This document shows, one piece after another, positions 8,708 through 16,499 of a stretch of 38,733 nucleotides of DNA (the first letter of the stretch is position 1; the number at the start of each line of letters is the position of its first letter). The notes beneath the pieces are model-generated. The model was not told where the DNA came from and ran no database searches. It worked only from the letters and a program-made list of their open reading frames with translations. The translations under genes and the position numbers were made by a program. Source of the stretch: Methylobacter sp. (GTDB lineage: Bacteria; Pseudomonadota; Gammaproteobacteria; Methylococcales; Methylomonadaceae); contig JANYKK010000089.1 in the NCBI GenBank assembly GCA_025361585.1, positions 1 through 38,733 of the forward strand, in the 5' to 3' direction.

Positions 8708-11482
8708 TTACAAGCCCACCAGCATCGACAAACCTTGTTGCGAGGCTTTTATTTGAGTCAATTTGAGAATCTTATCGAAGACCATTTCCAGCTCAGGCGC
8801 TAAATTTCCGCCGTCAATGCTGATCAACGGTGCGCCGGATGATAGCCGCTGGGTAGTCGCGCGGGCTTGGTCTACGACGGCATTGGTTAGTTTCTCTTTG
8901 AGTTGCAGCTCTGTGTTCAACCGCTCTTCCTGACGTAGCGCCGCCTGCTTTATGTCGTCCCGTGCGCCATCCCAAGTGTCTTTTTGCCCAAACAGTTTCC
9001 ATAAGTCGGTGACACTCGTCGTTAAGCTGCCGATAACCTCATTGGCCGATGCAAATGCGGCACCGATACGAGCGGTGTCGGCTTCGATACGAGCGGTTTG
9101 CAGGTCTACGTTGGCCTTGACGTCGATCTCGTATTTATGACTTTCCAACTCCGCCATTTTTAAGTTGAAATCGTTCATCTGTTTTTGGGTCTGGAGCAGA
9201 ACGTCTTGGACGTTTTTCCACTCTTTTGACCCTTCGCCTGCCGCAATAGCGGCAGCTTTAGTTGCAGCGGCCGTATTTTGAGTGGCATCGGTTACGGCAA
9301 CCAGCCCGTCATGGGCTGTCCAGAGTCCGTCTTTATAGGTATAGGTGACATTGTTGCTGTCCGCCATTGTTTTGGCTGCGTAATTCTCGGCCTCTTCAAG
9401 GGTATAAAACGATTTTGCTGTTGCTTCAGCTTTATCGGATACAAGTCCCATAGAGGCTGACACGCTATTTACCGCATCGGCAAACCATGAACCGGAATCG
9501 GATGCTGATTTTACTTCGTCATCGTAATCGCGTACGCCAGAACCGGCCCGCTCATAAGCCCCGGTAGCCTCATTGAATACCAAGCGCCCCTCATCAACAG
9601 CCCTATTCAACTCATCCATACTGTTGACAGTAATGCCCGTCCGGTCGCTAATTTCAGCAAGCCGATCTTTTATTTTCGCCTGGGTCTCGCTTAAATGCGC
9701 GGTCGAATCGGCAACCGAATCTTGTCTGGCTTTATACTCCGTCCACGCATCCACGTTCGCGGTGACGGCGAATTTTATGCTGTACAATGCTGCGGCTACG
9801 GCGGCCAATTCTACCGCCATCGCCGCCATGCCTGAACCACCCAATGCAGTCGCCAACGCTGTGACGCCGGATGCCGCTTGAATACCGGCAATAGCGGTCA
9901 ACGCCTTACCGATAATATCCAGCGCATCAGCTCCACCGGTTAACACCCCTTTTAGGGTTTCAAATATTTGCGATAACCCCAGCATGTTGCCGACAGTCTT
10001 TTTACTGCTGTCGTCCAATGCGTTAAAGGTATCAATGCCTGCAATGAAACCCTGAACAACCGGCCCCCATGCATCAATAATGCCGGATACAACGTGCGTC
10101 AGCGATTCAAACGTATCCACAACAAACTGGATTGCATGAGCCAAACCCGCAGGTGTTGATAAATCAATGCCTCCGAATAGGTCGCTAAACTCAAACCCCA
10201 AATCCTTCATTGAGGCAATCAGACCGGAAAAATCAACCTGTTCCAGTGCAGCGGGCAGATTTTTAGCGATCTGCTGTAAAACAGCGGCAATATCCGTCTC
10301 GAAGCCGTTAAACGCAGCAAACACAGGTTCAAATGCGCCCTGATCGATAGAGAGTGAAAATCCCTGCATAACCTTAGACAAGGCGTCGAGAATATCAGAC
10401 CAACCAACGACCAATGGTTGACCCACTTTTTGCAGTAAAATCTTCGTGGTATTCTCAAGTTTTTGCGCCGACTGCTCGACGCCGCCGGTCATGTTGGCAA
10501 AATTGGTATTGAAATTAGCAACACCTTCATCCATGGCAAGTAAGGTGCTGTGGAACTTACCAGCGCTGTCGTTTGCAAGGATCAACCCGGCTTTTGCCGC
10601 CTCGGTGCTGGAGAATAGCGCATAAAACTTCTCTGCGCTGCCGCCGGTGGACGATTTCAACCTATCCATAACGGCGGGCAAACCGTCGGCGGACACAGTT
10701 AATCCACCCATCGCCGCCGCCAAGTCCACGGAAGGATTTAGCAGCTCTTTAATCAGCGAGTTGAGCAACGTCATCGACTCGTCGGTATTGATACCTGCGC
10801 CGGTTAATGCCGCAATGGCTGCGCCGACCGTCTCAATCGGGATGTGAGCTGCTGCGGCGGTGGATGCAACCCTACCAATGGAACCGCTGAGTTTATCCAT
10901 GGTGGTGTCGCCATTCTGAACGGTGACAAATAATGCCGCCATGACGCGCTCAGCGTTAGCGGTATTGGTGGCGCTGTCGTTGGTAATGAGTCCATAAGCG
11001 TTCATGGTGCGCGTAAGTAGCGCACCTGCGGTATCAAGATCGGTCGCCCCGACAATTGCCCCCTTTTCGGCTACGTGCAGCACGTCCAGTGCTTTGCCGG
11101 TATCGCCGATGTTTGATGTGGCGGTATAAACCGCCTTGGTGATCTGATCGAAGTTGCTGGTAGATGTGGCGGCAAAATCCTGAATGGATGCCTTTAACTG
11201 TGTGACCCCCGCCGGCGTGGCATTGACAAGCGTTCCTATTTCTTCGACTTTATGCGAAAACTGCGCGGCCTCATTAACTGCAACGGTCAATAATGCTGCG
11301 CCCAGCGCTAAAACTGCCGTCTCGGCCTTTAGCGCCTTGTCGGACATATCGGACAACGGCGCAGTGACTGTTGATACTGAATCCGCAGTTTTTTTAACGC
11401 CATCGGCTACGCTGGATAACCCCCCGCCGGTGTGATCCAGGGCATTGAAAATAATGCTTATCGTTGTATTTAAATCAGCCAT
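8708..11482 (-). CDS. Tail tape measure protein
   Basis: This 924-residue protein sets tail length and is probably ejected with the DNA. The N-terminus (MADLNTTISIIFNALDHTGGGLSSVADGVKKTADS) is followed by a TP901-type core with long helical Ala/Asp/Ser-rich stretches, e.g. FNQITKAVYTATSNIGDTGKALD-like repeats around residue 115-140 and the INTDESMTLLNSLIKELL segment. Hydrophobic helices appear around residues 520-575 (ALTAIAGIQAASG..., MAVELAAVAAALYSIKFAV). The C-terminal 150 residues are coiled coil. The start overlaps the frameshifted end of the chaperone gene by 8 bases, the usual arrangement. At about 45 nm by the 0.15 nm per residue rule minus end domains, the tail would be of ordinary siphovirus length (inference). 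Confidence 0.93.
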   Translation of the reverse strand: MADLNTTISIIFNALDHTGGGLSSVADGVKKTADSVSTVTAPLSDMSDKALKAETAVLALGAALLTVAVNEAAQFSHKVEEIGTLVNATPAGVTQLKASIQDFAATSTSNFDQITKAVYTATSNIGDTGKALDVLHVAEKGAIVGATDLDTAGALLTRTMNAYGLITNDSATNTANAERVMAALFVTVQNGDTTMDKLSGSIGRVASTAAAAHIPIETVGAAIAALTGAGINTDESMTLLNSLIKELLNPSVDLAAAMGGLTVSADGLPAVMDRLKSSTGGSAEKFYALFSSTEAAKAGLILANDSAGKFHSTLLAMDEGVANFNTNFANMTGGVEQSAQKLENTTKILLQKVGQPLVVGWSDILDALSKVMQGFSLSIDQGAFEPVFAAFNGFETDIAAVLQQIAKNLPAALEQVDFSGLIASMKDLGFEFSDLFGGIDLSTPAGLAHAIQFVVDTFESLTHVVSGIIDAWGPVVQGFIAGIDTFNALDDSSKKTVGNMLGLSQIFETLKGVLTGGADALDIIGKALTAIAGIQAASGVTALATALGGSGMAAMAVELAAVAAALYSIKFAVTANVDAWTEYKARQDSVADSTAHLSETQAKIKDRLAEISDRTGITVNSMDELNRAVDEGRLVFNEATGAYERAGSGVRDYDDEVKSASDSGSWFADAVNSVSASMGLVSDKAEATAKSFYTLEEAENYAAKTMADSNNVTYTYKDGLWTAHDGLVAVTDATQNTAAATKAAAIAAGEGSKEWKNVQDVLLQTQKQMNDFNLKMAELESHKYEIDVKANVDLQTARIEADTARIGAAFASANEVIGSLTTSVTDLWKLFGQKDTWDGARDDIKQAALRQEERLNTELQLKEKLTNAVVDQARATTQRLSSGAPLISIDGGNLAPELEMVFDKILKLTQIKASQQGLSMLVGL

Positions 11483-12076
11483 TATCGCTCCGTTCGTTCT
11501 TGTCGCGGTAATACAGTTCCCACAACATCATTTCTGTTTCGCCCAGCCCACCCGCCGGGAATTCCGACGGACTGACTTCAAACAACAGCTTTCCGCGCAG
11601 GTCGCAAAGCGTCATGCGGCTGCGGAATGCATCATCATTCCACAGCCTCGCTACTTTTTTAAATCCGCCCCCAGTCCGGTAAGCTCGATGATTTTGTTAG
11701 TCAGCTGATAAAACTCGATCGGGTAGTTTTCCGCCAGCTTGACCGCAAGCGGCTTGTCGATAACCGGATCAACCGAGGCCATGACTAACTGCTCCAGGCG
11801 TTTTGCCAGTTCAACCGCCACATCGTCGCCGATGCCCAGTGATGCGCGGATCTCGTCAATCTGCGCGGACTGGTTGGCAAGGGCTTTGATGAGGGTGTCC
11901 ATGTCTTTTTGGCGAGCGGTTGCCTCCATCGACTTTGCCAACTCGTCGCCGGTCATATTTCTAACCGTCCAAACCGGTGTAGTTTCTTCAGGAAAGAACG
12001 CCGCCAGCCCAGGGACTGAGACTTCAGCCGTCCTTGGCTGAAATTTTGCTCTCATGAATGCTTTATCATCAAACAT
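11475..12076 (-). CDS. Tail assembly chaperone, frameshifted long (GT-like) product
   Basis: If ribosomes slip -1 on TTTAAAAAAG just before the stop of the 141-aa ORF, translation continues for 60 further residues (K-VARLWNDDAFRSRMTLCDL...YYRDKNERSDNG) to a stop at 11475, giving about 200 residues. The LWNDDAFRS segment is typical of the T half of lambda-type G/GT chaperones. The T frame has no start codon of its own with a ribosome site, covers the otherwise empty 168-base gap, and overlaps the tape measure start by 8 bases. The GT protein normally binds the tape measure and recruits tail tube subunits, and is absent from mature virions. Confidence 0.8.
11651..12076 (-). CDS. Tail assembly chaperone, short (G-like) product
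   Basis: The 141-residue product starts MFDDKAFMRAKFQPRTAEVSVPGLAAFFP and ends LGADLKK. It contains TPVWTVRNMTGDELAKSMEA, a pattern seen in tail chaperones between tail tube and tape measure genes. Its ATG overlaps the tail tube stop (TAATG), implying translational coupling. It ends immediately after a slippery run and can be extended by a -1 frameshift, as described separately. Confidence 0.85.
   Translation of the reverse strand: MFDDKAFMRAKFQPRTAEVSVPGLAAFFPEETTPVWTVRNMTGDELAKSMEATARQKDMDTLIKALANQSAQIDEIRASLGIGDDVAVELAKRLEQLVMASVDPVIDKPLAVKLAENYPIEFYQLTNKIIELTGLGADLKK
11654..11663 (-). promoter_or_regulatory. Programmed -1 frameshift slippery site
   Basis: On the minus strand the zero-frame codons read GAT TTA AAA AAG TAG. 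T-TTA-AAA is a canonical X-XXY-YYZ heptamer, and slipping gives TTT AAA AAA GTA, which opens the T frame. Confidence 0.8.
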
Positions 12077-13059
12077 TAGCTTGCCCGGTTAGTGCTGGCT
12101 TTCATCGCCGAAATGGTCACTTTGACTTTCGGGTGATCAGCCGCGCCGAAGGTGCGGGACACGCCGATTTTGCCCTGGGTCAATACATACGGTGCTTTGT
12201 TGGAGTCCTGGTAATAGCGTATCCAGCGGGTATCGTTAGCCGCCGACAATAGCGGGTCGGTGATGCCGTCTTTTAGGATGGCGGTAAATGCACCTTGCCC
12301 GAGTGATAATGACGAGGTGCCGACCACGCCGCCATAAACGACAGAGGACGATGCTGAATGCGTGGTTTCTGCCGGGACAAAGTCGTTCGCAAAAGCCTGC
12401 TTGGTAAAAATCGGCTCCGCGTAGGATGCGTAGACCGCTTTGGCTACGGGGCCGGTATGGATTAACGGCAGGGCGACATCAAATACTACGTTGCCGTTGG
12501 TATTGTCAGTATCGAAAATCGGGTAGTCGTAGCGCTCTAAATGCGTTCCGACAGCCTGGAAGATTTGCGCGGCGGTAATCGGTGCGGCGACGCTTGAGGC
12601 GACGCGCACTTGGGCGATTTCAATGCTGCCTACCGGGATTAACGGTGGGCCGCCTGCGGCTGCGCGAGTTTCAGAGAATACGGCGGCATTGCCGTCAGCG
12701 CCCGCCACGACAGCAATAGTGCCATCGCTTTTTACAGTGATGGAACAGACCTTTGCAACAGGGGTCGCCGGGCGGGGGATAGTTTTATCTGTCACTGAGG
12801 CGACTGCAGTTTTAACACCCGCCAAATAGCAACTAAGCGCCGCTATATCGACGCTGTCATTCGCTGTCGATACGGATGCGACTACCGCGCCGCCGGTGAT
12901 GACACCATTCGGGCGCACATCCGGCGAGCGCCCGGACGAGTCCGAGAAAATAGTGGCGGACGAGTTAAAAATAGTGTGGTCGCCGGAATCGACCAGCGCC
13001 GACATGGCGAAGGGCGTTTGTCCAGATTCGTACTGTAATAAGCTGTTTGAGTTTGACAT
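12076..13059 (-). CDS. Major tail tube protein
   Basis: The 327-residue protein begins MSNSNSLLQYESGQTPFAMSALVDSG with a GGAG ribosome site 8 bases upstream. It is rich in Ala, Val, Ser, Thr and beta-strand segments, has no enzymatic motif, and ends FGAADHPKVKVTISAMKASTNRAS. Its position directly before the tail chaperones and after the tail terminator identifies it as the tail tube subunit. It is longer than the lambda V protein (about 246) and may carry an additional surface domain in the middle (residues about 120-190). Confidence 0.8.
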   Translation of the reverse strand: MSNSNSLLQYESGQTPFAMSALVDSGDHTIFNSSATIFSDSSGRSPDVRPNGVITGGAVVASVSTANDSVDIAALSCYLAGVKTAVASVTDKTIPRPATPVAKVCSITVKSDGTIAVVAGADGNAAVFSETRAAAGGPPLIPVGSIEIAQVRVASSVAAPITAAQIFQAVGTHLERYDYPIFDTDNTNGNVVFDVALPLIHTGPVAKAVYASYAEPIFTKQAFANDFVPAETTHSASSSVVYGGVVGTSSLSLGQGAFTAILKDGITDPLLSAANDTRWIRYYQDSNKAPYVLTQGKIGVSRTFGAADHPKVKVTISAMKASTNRAS

Positions 13060-13073
13060 GGAGTTCTCCAGGA

Positions 13074-13517
13074 TTAAAGGTCGCCGACCGTATACGGGTC
13101 GCCGAGTAAGGTTGTGTAATTAATGCCAAAGTTAACGGTTAACGTGGTGTAGTCGCTGCCGTCTTGCGGGTAGCCCGGCGTACCGCTGGTTTTAATGATG
13201 TCGGTTGCCAAGCCGCCAAAGGTTCTATCGGTCGCCGCGCCGACCAGGGTGATGATGACTTCGCCCAGTAGCGCATTGGCGGCGATACTGGGATTATCAG
13301 CCCCGTGCATAAAAATGCATTCCATCGTGATCGCGAACGCGATAGGTTGCGCCCCGTAGAGCGGCGCTTGATCTTGATCCTGCCCATCCCAAATTGAGAT
13401 AAACACGCCCTTGGTTTCGCCCATTGAGCGGGTACAGCGCTCGACCGGCAGGCTGGACAATGCCGCCGCTCGGTCTGTAAAGGCCTGGATGATGCGCTCC
13501 CGCACTGTGTCAGCCAT
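13074..13517 (-). CDS. Tail terminator / tail completion protein
   Basis: The 147-residue protein starts MADTVRERIIQAFTDRAAALSSLPVERCTRS. An N-terminal helix of the form VRERIIQAFTDRAA followed by a beta-sandwich (FISIWDGQDQ, AFAITMECIFMHGAD) is typical of the gpU/minor tail completion group. The stop of the upstream gene is adjacent to its start, and the tail tube gene follows after 14 bases. It probably caps the tail tube and joins it to the head. Confidence 0.7.
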   Translation of the reverse strand: MADTVRERIIQAFTDRAAALSSLPVERCTRSMGETKGVFISIWDGQDQDQAPLYGAQPIAFAITMECIFMHGADNPSIAANALLGEVIITLVGAATDRTFGGLATDIIKTSGTPGYPQDGSDYTTLTVNFGINYTTLLGDPYTVGDL

Positions 13518-13813
13518 TATTTCAGCACCAATTTAGCAAAATGGCCGTCGTCGTCCGGTTCGGCATCCACCGTGTATTTTTTGCCGCCCATGGTAAATTT
13601 TGAGCCTTTCTTAAGCCCCGGCGTATCCGCTATCGCAACATCCAACAATAGGCGCTTTTCATTCAAATGCGCCTCGCCGGAAAACACCGGATCGACTGAT
13701 TTCGACACGAAGGCTTTGATCGCCAGATCGCCGGACGATGCGTGATAGATCACGTCGTCGCCGAGGGTTTCGGTGAATAGCTTGTCGTCCATTAGGTCGG
13801 CGAAATTCAGCAC
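13517..13813 (-). CDS. Head-tail joining (head completion) protein
   Basis: The track start at 13858 lies within a REPIN-like element and is unlikely to be original. A GTG at 13813 (VLNFADLMDDKLFTETLGDDVIYHASSG) preceded by AGGCGG is more natural and gives 98 residues; an ATG at 13792 is the alternative. Lengths near 100 residues and the pattern of a short helix followed by a beta barrel (IKAFVSKSVDPVF, KKGSKFTMGGKKYTVDAEPDDDGHFAKLVLK) fit the FII-like head-tail connector family. The gene adjoins the tail terminator gene. Confidence 0.7.
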   Translation of the reverse strand: MLNFADLMDDKLFTETLGDDVIYHASSGDLAIKAFVSKSVDPVFSGEAHLNEKRLLLDVAIADTPGLKKGSKFTMGGKKYTVDAEPDDDGHFAKLVLK

Positions 13814-14193
13814 AACGGGGCCGCCTGATAGAGTTTCGTAGTTTCGTAGGGTGCGCATCGCGCACCCTTTTCCGGCGATCGATAGTGACCTCTGCTTCTG
13901 TAAGATGCATGAGGCGCAAAACAGCTTATCTGATTTATTCCACCTTTGTCATTCGATAAGGTGCGCGATGCGCACCCTACGGGGCTCAGATTGTCAAGTG
14001 TGGATTTCCACGTCAACAACCAGTCGTTTAACGCTACGCTCCCAATATATCCAGCACGACCACCACCGACCTGGACATCGGCAATGGCATCCAAAACCGT
14101 GACCTGCATCCCTTCAAACCGGCTGGTCAGCGCATTCCTTGCGCCGATTGTAGCAACGGACTTATCACCATCCTTTGCAATTATTATTGCCAT
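13807..14193 (-). CDS. Small virion protein, 3' end extended through a REPIN
   Basis: The 5' part encodes a coherent domain of about 71 residues: MAIIIAKDGDKSVATIGARNALTSRFEGMQVTVLDA...GYIGSVALNDWLLTWKSTLDNLSP. The frame then enters the REPIN-like element at GTAGGGTGCG and reads through it for a further 57 residues of Cys/Arg-rich sequence without family character. The original C-terminus was probably just at the element boundary, so the insertion has likely removed the native stop and given the protein a foreign tail. It follows the 266-aa structural gene. The precise function is unknown; the context says head or tail fibre accessory. Confidence 0.55.
   Translation of the reverse strand: MAIIIAKDGDKSVATIGARNALTSRFEGMQVTVLDAIADVQVGGGRAGYIGSVALNDWLLTWKSTLDNLSPVGCASRTLSNDKGGINQISCFAPHASYRSRGHYRSPEKGARCAPYETTKLYQAAPLC
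13846..13980. repeat. REPIN-like element A (135 bp)
   Basis: The ends are inverted copies of GTAGGGTGCGCATCGCGCAC, each itself a hairpin (GGTGCGC/GCGCACC) after a GTAG tetranucleotide. Two REP sequences in opposite orientation around an 80-base middle are the definition of a REPIN mobilised by RAYT transposases. No transposase is in the window. Confidence 0.8.
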
Positions 14194-14212
14194 TTCAATC
14201 CCCCGCTAAACC

Positions 14213-14234
14213 CCCCAGCGCTTTAACGCTGGGG
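14213..14234. terminator. Strong hairpin between structural genes
   Basis: The perfect stem CCCCAGCG/CGCTGGGG with a 6-base loop lies in the 49-base gap between the 266-aa protein gene and the next gene downstream. There is no U run on the minus strand, so it may act as an mRNA stabiliser or attenuator rather than a full terminator. Confidence 0.5.
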
Positions 14235-14242
14235 ATCTGGAA

Positions 14243-15043
14243 TTACGCCAAATACTGCACTTGAACCCTCTTGCCATGCCACTCGCCAGGCACGTCAACA
14301 GAAACGAGGAGTTGCCTGCCGGAAAGATCGGCCTCATCCATCCGCACGGGTGCATCGAATGCGACACCGCTACTGTCTACGTAACGCACCGTTGCAAAGT
14401 TTAGAATGCCGTTGATGCCATTTTTAGAGGGGCGTTCCAGTACAATGTGATCCCCTGAGACTACCGGTGTGTCTGTAACAGGCACACCGCAGCCTGCTGC
14501 AGCAGCGTGGTCGGCATAGGCCTTTAGTGACGCTACCATAGCCGTCTCGGCCGCAGCACGTGCCGCAATCTCGCTGTTTACCGCCGCTTCAACTTCGCCG
14601 AATGTATCCATCAACACTGTCGCAGTGCCGGTGATTGAGGCTTTAGCCGCTTCGATTTGTGCTGTAATCGCTGCGGCTATACCTGCCGCAGGGTTGGCAT
14701 TGATGTAGTTTGCGATTTCAACCAGCGTGTCCAGTGCCACAGGCGCACCGCCAACCAGATCGGCAATCGCTTTGCGAAACGAGCCTGGGACGGTCGCATC
14801 ACCATTGACCAGTGCCAACAAATCCTTCGCGGCCGAAAACGGCCCAACAACATGAGCATTCAGCGCCGCTGCTGACGCGTCGTCACCGGCAATACGGGCG
14901 ATGGCTTCAGCAGCTACCGCGTCCCTTGCTACTGCATCACCGGCGAGACGCGCAGTAATTTCGGCGGAATCGGCAGCTTGCAGCGCTAACAAATCGGCGC
15001 TCAGACCGGAAATTGAATTTTTGTGGCGTTTAATAATGGCCAT
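14243..15043 (-). CDS. Alanine-rich phage structural (fibre-like) protein
   Basis: The start is ATG at 15043 (MAIIKRHKNSISGLSADLLALQAADSAEITARLAGDAV), with GGAG nine bases upstream; the longer track start uses a TTG that overlaps that ribosome site. The product has 266 residues. Residues 15-60 contain repeated AxxxI/A-RxAGDxxA units of coiled-coil type, similar to trimeric fibre stalks. The C-terminal 75 residues (IVLERPSKNGINGILNFATVRYVDSSGVAFDAPVRMDEADLSG) look like a compact beta domain. It may be a head fibre or tail fibre component. The family is not named with certainty. Confidence 0.65.
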   Translation of the reverse strand: MAIIKRHKNSISGLSADLLALQAADSAEITARLAGDAVARDAVAAEAIARIAGDDASAAALNAHVVGPFSAAKDLLALVNGDATVPGSFRKAIADLVGGAPVALDTLVEIANYINANPAAGIAAAITAQIEAAKASITGTATVLMDTFGEVEAAVNSEIAARAAAETAMVASLKAYADHAAAAGCGVPVTDTPVVSGDHIVLERPSKNGINGILNFATVRYVDSSGVAFDAPVRMDEADLSGRQLLVSVDVPGEWHGKRVQVQYLA

Positions 15044-15127
15044 ATTTGTGTACTCCAATAAATAATGACGGTGTTACTTAGTCCGACAACTGAAAGAGCA
15101 GCTCGCGCTGGAGGCGGTGTGCCGGGG

Positions 15128-15328
15128 CTAATCCCGCCGCGCCGCGTTAATCGTTTTAACAATCATTTTCACCCGGTCAAAAACCGGTTTTTGGGTTTGC
15201 TGATACTCGCGCCTCAGCTCGCGCAAACCCGCCGCATCAACGGCCAAACAAACCGCACCCTTGTTAATGGTATAACCTACGCCGCGTTCAACCGCCCACG
15301 CGGCAAAATAATGATCCCGCACTCGCAT
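15128..15328 (-). CDS. Small phage protein of unknown function
   Basis: The 66-residue protein begins MRVRDHYFAAWAVERGVGYTINKGAVCLAVD, is basic (several Arg/Lys in the last third) and has no membrane segment. The ATG abuts the stop of the upstream gene, so translation is probably coupled. The gap to the next gene downstream (15044-15127) holds nothing obvious. Function unknown; it may assist assembly of the neighbouring fibre-like proteins. Confidence 0.55.
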   Translation of the reverse strand: MRVRDHYFAAWAVERGVGYTINKGAVCLAVDAAGLRELRREYQQTQKPVFDRVKMIVKTINAARRD

Positions 15329-15667
15329 TTACACCACCCGAGCTAAATAGCTCACTACACCCAATCCATCAACGTCACCCGTCTCGTTTAAAACGGCATA
15401 AACCGCACCGCTGGGATTGATTTCAATGGTTACCCCGTCATATTCAGTCACCACACCCCCAGCGTCGTAAACCAACGCCCTATTAAACAGCAGGTCGCCG
15501 TAAGGCCTTGATGGCAAGACCATGCGGTTATCCGTGATCGGCGTTTTGCCGGTCGTGGTCAACTTGTACGCCGCGCCCAGCTGGGCAGGGATGATGATGT
15601 CGGGCTGCGCATGCTCGATTACAACAATAACATCGCCCGGCAATTGCCCAACAATCACATCAGTCAT
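15329..15667 (-). CDS. Phage structural protein, unknown family
   Basis: The 112-residue protein starts MTDVIVGQLPGDVIVVIEHAQPDIIIPAQLGAAYKL, with a hydrophobic beta-rich start, and ends GLGVVSYLARVV. Context between a BppU-like protein and the alanine-rich fibre protein suggests a virion component. No catalytic motif is visible. Confidence 0.6.
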   Translation of the reverse strand: MTDVIVGQLPGDVIVVIEHAQPDIIIPAQLGAAYKLTTTGKTPITDNRMVLPSRPYGDLLFNRALVYDAGGVVTEYDGVTIEINPSGAVYAVLNETGDVDGLGVVSYLARVV

Positions 15668-15676
15668 CTGTCGTCG

Positions 15677-16069
15677 CTACTCAAATGCCCAAAAACCTTT
15701 TAAAAGCTTTACGGTGTCGCCGCTCGGGAAACTCACGAATAACGAGTACGAACCGCCCTCGCCGGTCAGCTTAGAGGTGTCGGAATCAGACAGGAATAAA
15801 CTGAATTTTGCCGTACTCAAATCTACCGTCAAAATCCCGTTTTCTGTTGACGCCTCAAAAATCACCTTTAAATCATCATCAAAAACTTGCAGCCTGGCTG
15901 AGCAACCTGATAAGTCTGCCGGTGTATAACCTGCCGTTATATAGTCTTCATAGGTCTTGCTTTTTGCACCCGCAACGACCCCGCCATAAGGAGGGTTAAG
16001 CCAGTGAAAATTAAACCGGTAGGTCGCGCCCTTCTCTAAAAGGGGCAGCTTTAATCTGACGGCTGGCAT
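15677..16069 (-). CDS. Phage virion protein with BppU-N-like pattern
   Basis: The 130-residue protein has the order: a charged strand (LLEKGATYRFNFHW), a Tyr/Pro-containing loop, DLSGCSARLQVFDDDLKVIFEASTENGILTV, then LSTAKFSLFLSDSDTSKLTGEGGSYSLFVSFPSGDTVKLLKGFWAFE. This series of strands resembles small baseplate/upper-fibre N-terminal domains (BppU type) that are often encoded near fibre genes. The assignment is from pattern memory only. Confidence 0.55.
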   Translation of the reverse strand: MPAVRLKLPLLEKGATYRFNFHWLNPPYGGVVAGAKSKTYEDYITAGYTPADLSGCSARLQVFDDDLKVIFEASTENGILTVDLSTAKFSLFLSDSDTSKLTGEGGSYSLFVSFPSGDTVKLLKGFWAFE

Positions 16070-16071
16070 GC

Positions 16072-16482
16072 TTATCCATCTACTTTTCGGTAGGCCAGCG
16101 TTTGCTCATCTACCTTGCAGCCACCGCATTGCTGCCGCAGACGGTTAAAGGAGTTGAGCTGCTCCCGTGCTTTATTGAACGCATCGTTTAGCTCCGAGAT
16201 TTGATCTTGCAGAGATAGGTTTAATGACCTTAACTCTGTGTTCTCCCGATGACTCTTGTCTAGTTGCACCAAGACCCGCCCGAAGTTATTAGCTATCCGC
16301 TCCAGCTCTTTTTGCAAGTTGGCTATGATTGCATTTTGGGCGTTAATGGCGGCTATGCTGGTTTGATCCTCAGCCGTTCTAACTCTAACCGTACTAAAAA
16401 GACGCCGAAATCCTAACGCGCCAGCCATCAGCGTGGCTACAAACCCGCCGACGCCTTCAGGTGACACGTTCGGAAGGTCCAT
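16072..16482 (-). CDS. Membrane-anchored coiled-coil protein of the lysis region
   Basis: The track start at 16533 overlaps the spanin gene; the ATG at 16482 (MDLPNVSPEGVGGFVATLMAGALGFRRLF) has GAGGA 8 bases upstream and gives 136 residues. Residues 10-30 form one hydrophobic segment, and residues about 40-110 are a long coiled coil (AAINAQNAIIANLQKELERIANNFGRVLVQLDKSHRENTELRSLN). A CGGC motif is near the end. Similar short membrane-plus-coil proteins accompany phage lysis genes and may tune holin or spanin action. No firm family name. Confidence 0.6.
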   Translation of the reverse strand: MDLPNVSPEGVGGFVATLMAGALGFRRLFSTVRVRTAEDQTSIAAINAQNAIIANLQKELERIANNFGRVLVQLDKSHRENTELRSLNLSLQDQISELNDAFNKAREQLNSFNRLRQQCGGCKVDEQTLAYRKVDG

Positions 16483-16499
16483 GCTCAATTCCTCGCTAT

